Part shown: piece after piece, positions 62,412 through 64,000 of the stretch
Numbering within the stretch: position 1 is the first letter of the stretch
Layout: each line of letters starts with the position of its first letter
Origin: Martinezella tropici
GTDB lineage: Bacteria > Pseudomonadota > Alphaproteobacteria > Rhizobiales > Rhizobiaceae
DNA length: 64,000 nucleotides
Reading direction: 5' to 3'
Assembly: GCA_000799755.1 (NCBI GenBank)
Contig: JUHI01000010.1
Location: 124,001-188,000, forward strand
The notes under the pieces: generated by a model
The model's input: the letters and a program-made list of their open reading frames with translations, nothing else
Databases searched by the model: none
Told to the model about the DNA's origin: nothing
Program-made: the position numbers and the translations under genes

Positions 62412-63434
62412 ATGACCGAATTGAAGCCTTTCCTCGCCAAGGTCGCCAATCGTGAGGCGCTGACGCGGGACGAAGCCCGGCAGGCATTCGAAATCCTGAT
62501 GTCGGGCGAAGCCACGCCATCGCAGATCGGGGCCTTTCTCATGGCGCTGCGCGTGCGCGGCGAGACGGTGGACGAAATCGTCGGCGCCGTAACCACGATG
62601 CGCGCCAAGATGCTGCCGGTGAAAGCGCCGGCGGATGCCATCGATATCGTCGGCACCGGCGGCGACGGCGTCGGCACCTACAATATCTCGACGCTGGCGG
62701 CGTTCATTGTTGCCGGCGCGGGCGTGCCCGTCGCCAAGCACGGCAATCGCGCTCAAAGCTCCAAGGCCGGCACTGCCGACACCCAGTCCGTGCTGGGCAT
62801 CAAGCTCGACATCGGACCGGAAACGATCGCCCGCTGCATTCAGGAAGCCGGCATCGGCTTCATGTTTGCGCAGCTGCATCATTCCTCCATGCGCCATGTC
62901 GGCCCCTCACGCGTCGAGCTCGGCACGCGGACCATCTTCAATCTGCTTGGGCCTCTGTCCAATCCGGCCGGCGCCCGCCGCCAGCTGCTGGGCGTCTTCG
63001 CACCGCAATGGGTGTTGCCGCTGGCCGAAGTCCTCAGGGATCTCAATGCGGAGAGCGTCTGGGTCGTCCACGGCGACGGCCTCGATGAAATCACCACGAC
63101 CGGAAAGACCTCCGTTGCAGCGCTTGAAAACGGCAAGATTCGCAGTTTCGAGCTGACGCCATCGGATTTCGGCCTGAAGCATGCCGATCTTGCTGACCTC
63201 AAGGGCGGTGATGGCGTTGCCAATGCTGCGGCCCTTCGTGCCGTGCTGGGTGGCGAAAAGAATGCCTATCGCGACATCGCCCTTGCCAATGCGGCTGCGT
63301 CGCTGGTCATTGCCGGCAAGGCGGAAACGCTTCATGATGGCATGAAGCTCGCTGCGCATTCGCTGGATAGCGGTGCCACCGCGGTTGCGTTGGAAAAGCT
63401 CGTCGCCATTTCCAACGAGGAAGGACAGGACTGA
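62412..63434 (+). CDS. trpD: Anthranilate phosphoribosyltransferase
   Basis: Second step of tryptophan synthesis: transfers phosphoribose from PRPP to anthranilate. The 340-residue enzyme carries the PRPP motif GTGGDGVGTYNIST near residue 78, KHGNRAQSSKAGTADTQSVLGI near residue 108 and RTIFNLLGPLSNPAGARRQLLGVF near residue 170. The start follows a GGAGG ribosome site (gggaggatgg). It overlaps nothing and lies 6 nt ahead of trpC. Confidence 0.97.
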   Translation: MTELKPFLAKVANREALTRDEARQAFEILMSGEATPSQIGAFLMALRVRGETVDEIVGAVTTMRAKMLPVKAPADAIDIVGTGGDGVGTYNISTLAAFIVAGAGVPVAKHGNRAQSSKAGTADTQSVLGIKLDIGPETIARCIQEAGIGFMFAQLHHSSMRHVGPSRVELGTRTIFNLLGPLSNPAGARRQLLGVFAPQWVLPLAEVLRDLNAESVWVVHGDGLDEITTTGKTSVAALENGKIRSFELTPSDFGLKHADLADLKGGDGVANAAALRAVLGGEKNAYRDIALANAAASLVIAGKAETLHDGMKLAAHSLDSGATAVALEKLVAISNEEGQD

Positions 63435-63440
63435 GACGTC

Positions 63441-64000
63441 ATGACCGATATCCTTAAAGAGATCGAAGCCTACAAGCGCGAAGAAATCGCCGCCGCTAAA
63501 GCCAAGGTGCCGCTTGCCGATCTCAAGGCGATGCAGGCTGAGCAGTCCGCGCCGCGCGGCTTTCACAAGGCGCTGCTCGCCAAGCAGGATGCCGGTGTTT
63601 TCGGCCTGATCGCAGAGATCAAGAAGGCAAGCCCGTCCAAGGGCCTGATCCGTCCCGATTTCGACCCGCCTGCCCTTGCGAAGGCCTATGAAGCTGGCGG
63701 CGCGGCTTGCCTTTCGGTATTGACCGATACGCCGAGTTTCCAGGGCGCGCCCGAGTTCCTGACTGCTGCCCGCGCCGCCTGCGCGCTGCCGGCGCTACGC
63801 AAGGACTTCATGTTCGACACCTATCAAGTGCAGGAAGCCCGCGCCTGGGGTGCGGACTGCATCCTGCTCATCATGGCTTCGCTTTCCGATGACGATGCCG
63901 AGCGTCTTCAGGACGAAGCCTTCGGCCTCGGCATGGACGTTCTCGTCGAGGTTCACGATGCCGAGGAGATGGAGCGCGCTCTGAAGCTGTCGTCGCCGCT
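63441..64000 (+). CDS. trpC: Indole-3-glycerol phosphate synthase (3' end outside window)
   Basis: Fourth step of the tryptophan branch; a TIM-barrel enzyme. The frame is open from ATG 63441 to the window edge (186 codons plus two bases; full family length is about 270). It starts MTDILKEIEAYKREEIAAAKA and shows the phosphate-site segment LIAEIKKASPSKGLIRPDFDP, with SVLTDTPSFQGAPEFL and LPALRKDFMFDTYQVQEARAWGADCILLIMASLSD. It follows trpD by 6 nt, so both are one operon; the alphaproteobacterial trpDC pair is normal. Confidence 0.96.
   Translation, partial: MTDILKEIEAYKREEIAAAKAKVPLADLKAMQAEQSAPRGFHKALLAKQDAGVFGLIAEIKKASPSKGLIRPDFDPPALAKAYEAGGAACLSVLTDTPSFQGAPEFLTAARAACALPALRKDFMFDTYQVQEARAWGADCILLIMASLSDDDAERLQDEAFGLGMDVLVEVHDAEEMERALKLSSP

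Noticed and set aside
60431..62677. 748-residue frame opposite the PpiD-like gene
   Set aside because: Shadow frame; crosses into trpD on the other strand.
1..64000. CRISPR arrays, transposases, integrases, phage genes and an origin of replication
   Set aside because: No repeat-spacer pattern, terminal inverted repeats, recombinase motifs, or dnaA/parAB/repABC context was seen in the window.

Overview
The window looks like a chromosomal stretch from a fast-growing rhizobium (Rhizobiaceae, Alphaproteobacteria, probably Rhizobium sensu lato). Supporting signs are the glnB-glnA pair behind a sigma-54 promoter, a GAAC-N7-GAAC LexA box between uvrA and ssb, an SSB-GyrA-CoaD-PPIase-QueA-Tgt gene order, an rlpA-dac-tmk-holB / metG-tatD-MBL block, a RIME-type rhizobial intergenic repeat, and evenly high GC with dense coding. 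There is no phage, insertion sequence, CRISPR array or obvious genomic island. Most of the window is housekeeping DNA with small accessory modules between.

Layout. 0-5.3 kb: ubiA (cut by the window edge), a DsbA-family protein, an orphan YejA-like peptide-binding protein, an IalB-like secreted protein and a GNAT enzyme. 5.3-9.5 kb: hspQ, then the nitrogen module glnB-glnA with a sigma-54 promoter and a 31-bp perfect palindrome resembling an NtrC enhancer, and nnr. 9.5-18 kb: DUF72, uvrA and ssb (divergent around an SOS box), a MarC-type membrane protein and gyrA. 18-19.7 kb: an epimerase and three very small membrane proteins. 19.8-24.6 kb: coaD, two cyclophilins, queA, tgt and a VOC protein, all rightward. 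24.8-38.5 kb: accessory and envelope genes: a cell-wall hydrolase lipoprotein, an HxlR-ketosynthase pair, a GNAT, an FMN reductase, a heterodimeric ABC exporter, a LysR/DUF1127 divergon, a DD-carboxypeptidase and a Tat-exported agmatine-deiminase-like enzyme.

38.8-51.6 kb: a leftward housekeeping run (rlpA, dac, tmk, holB ... metG, tatD, MBL, ybaK), split by three rightward genes (a TauE-type exporter, an isochorismatase-fold hydrolase and glgP). 51.9-54 kb: a GNAT, then an ECF41-type sigma factor co-transcribed with a flavodoxin-type oxidoreductase behind a promoter that matches the ECF41 consensus. 54-56.5 kb: a lone FkbM methyltransferase, tRNA-Ser(UGA), a strong small-RNA candidate with its own promoter and terminator, and a 3-methyladenine glycosylase. 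56.5-60.3 kb: a marR-emrA-emrB efflux operon with 8-nt overlaps, and a DUF883-type protein. 60.5-64 kb: PpiD-like foldase, trpD and trpC (cut by the window edge).

Most interesting leads: the unassigned small RNA near 55.4 kb, the self-contained ECF41/oxidoreductase unit, the palindromic enhancer of glnBA, the cluster of three small membrane proteins, and the interrupted holB-metG block. No wholly new multi-gene system is evident. Several start codons were moved to TTG or GTG because a Shine-Dalgarno sequence sits at the right distance.
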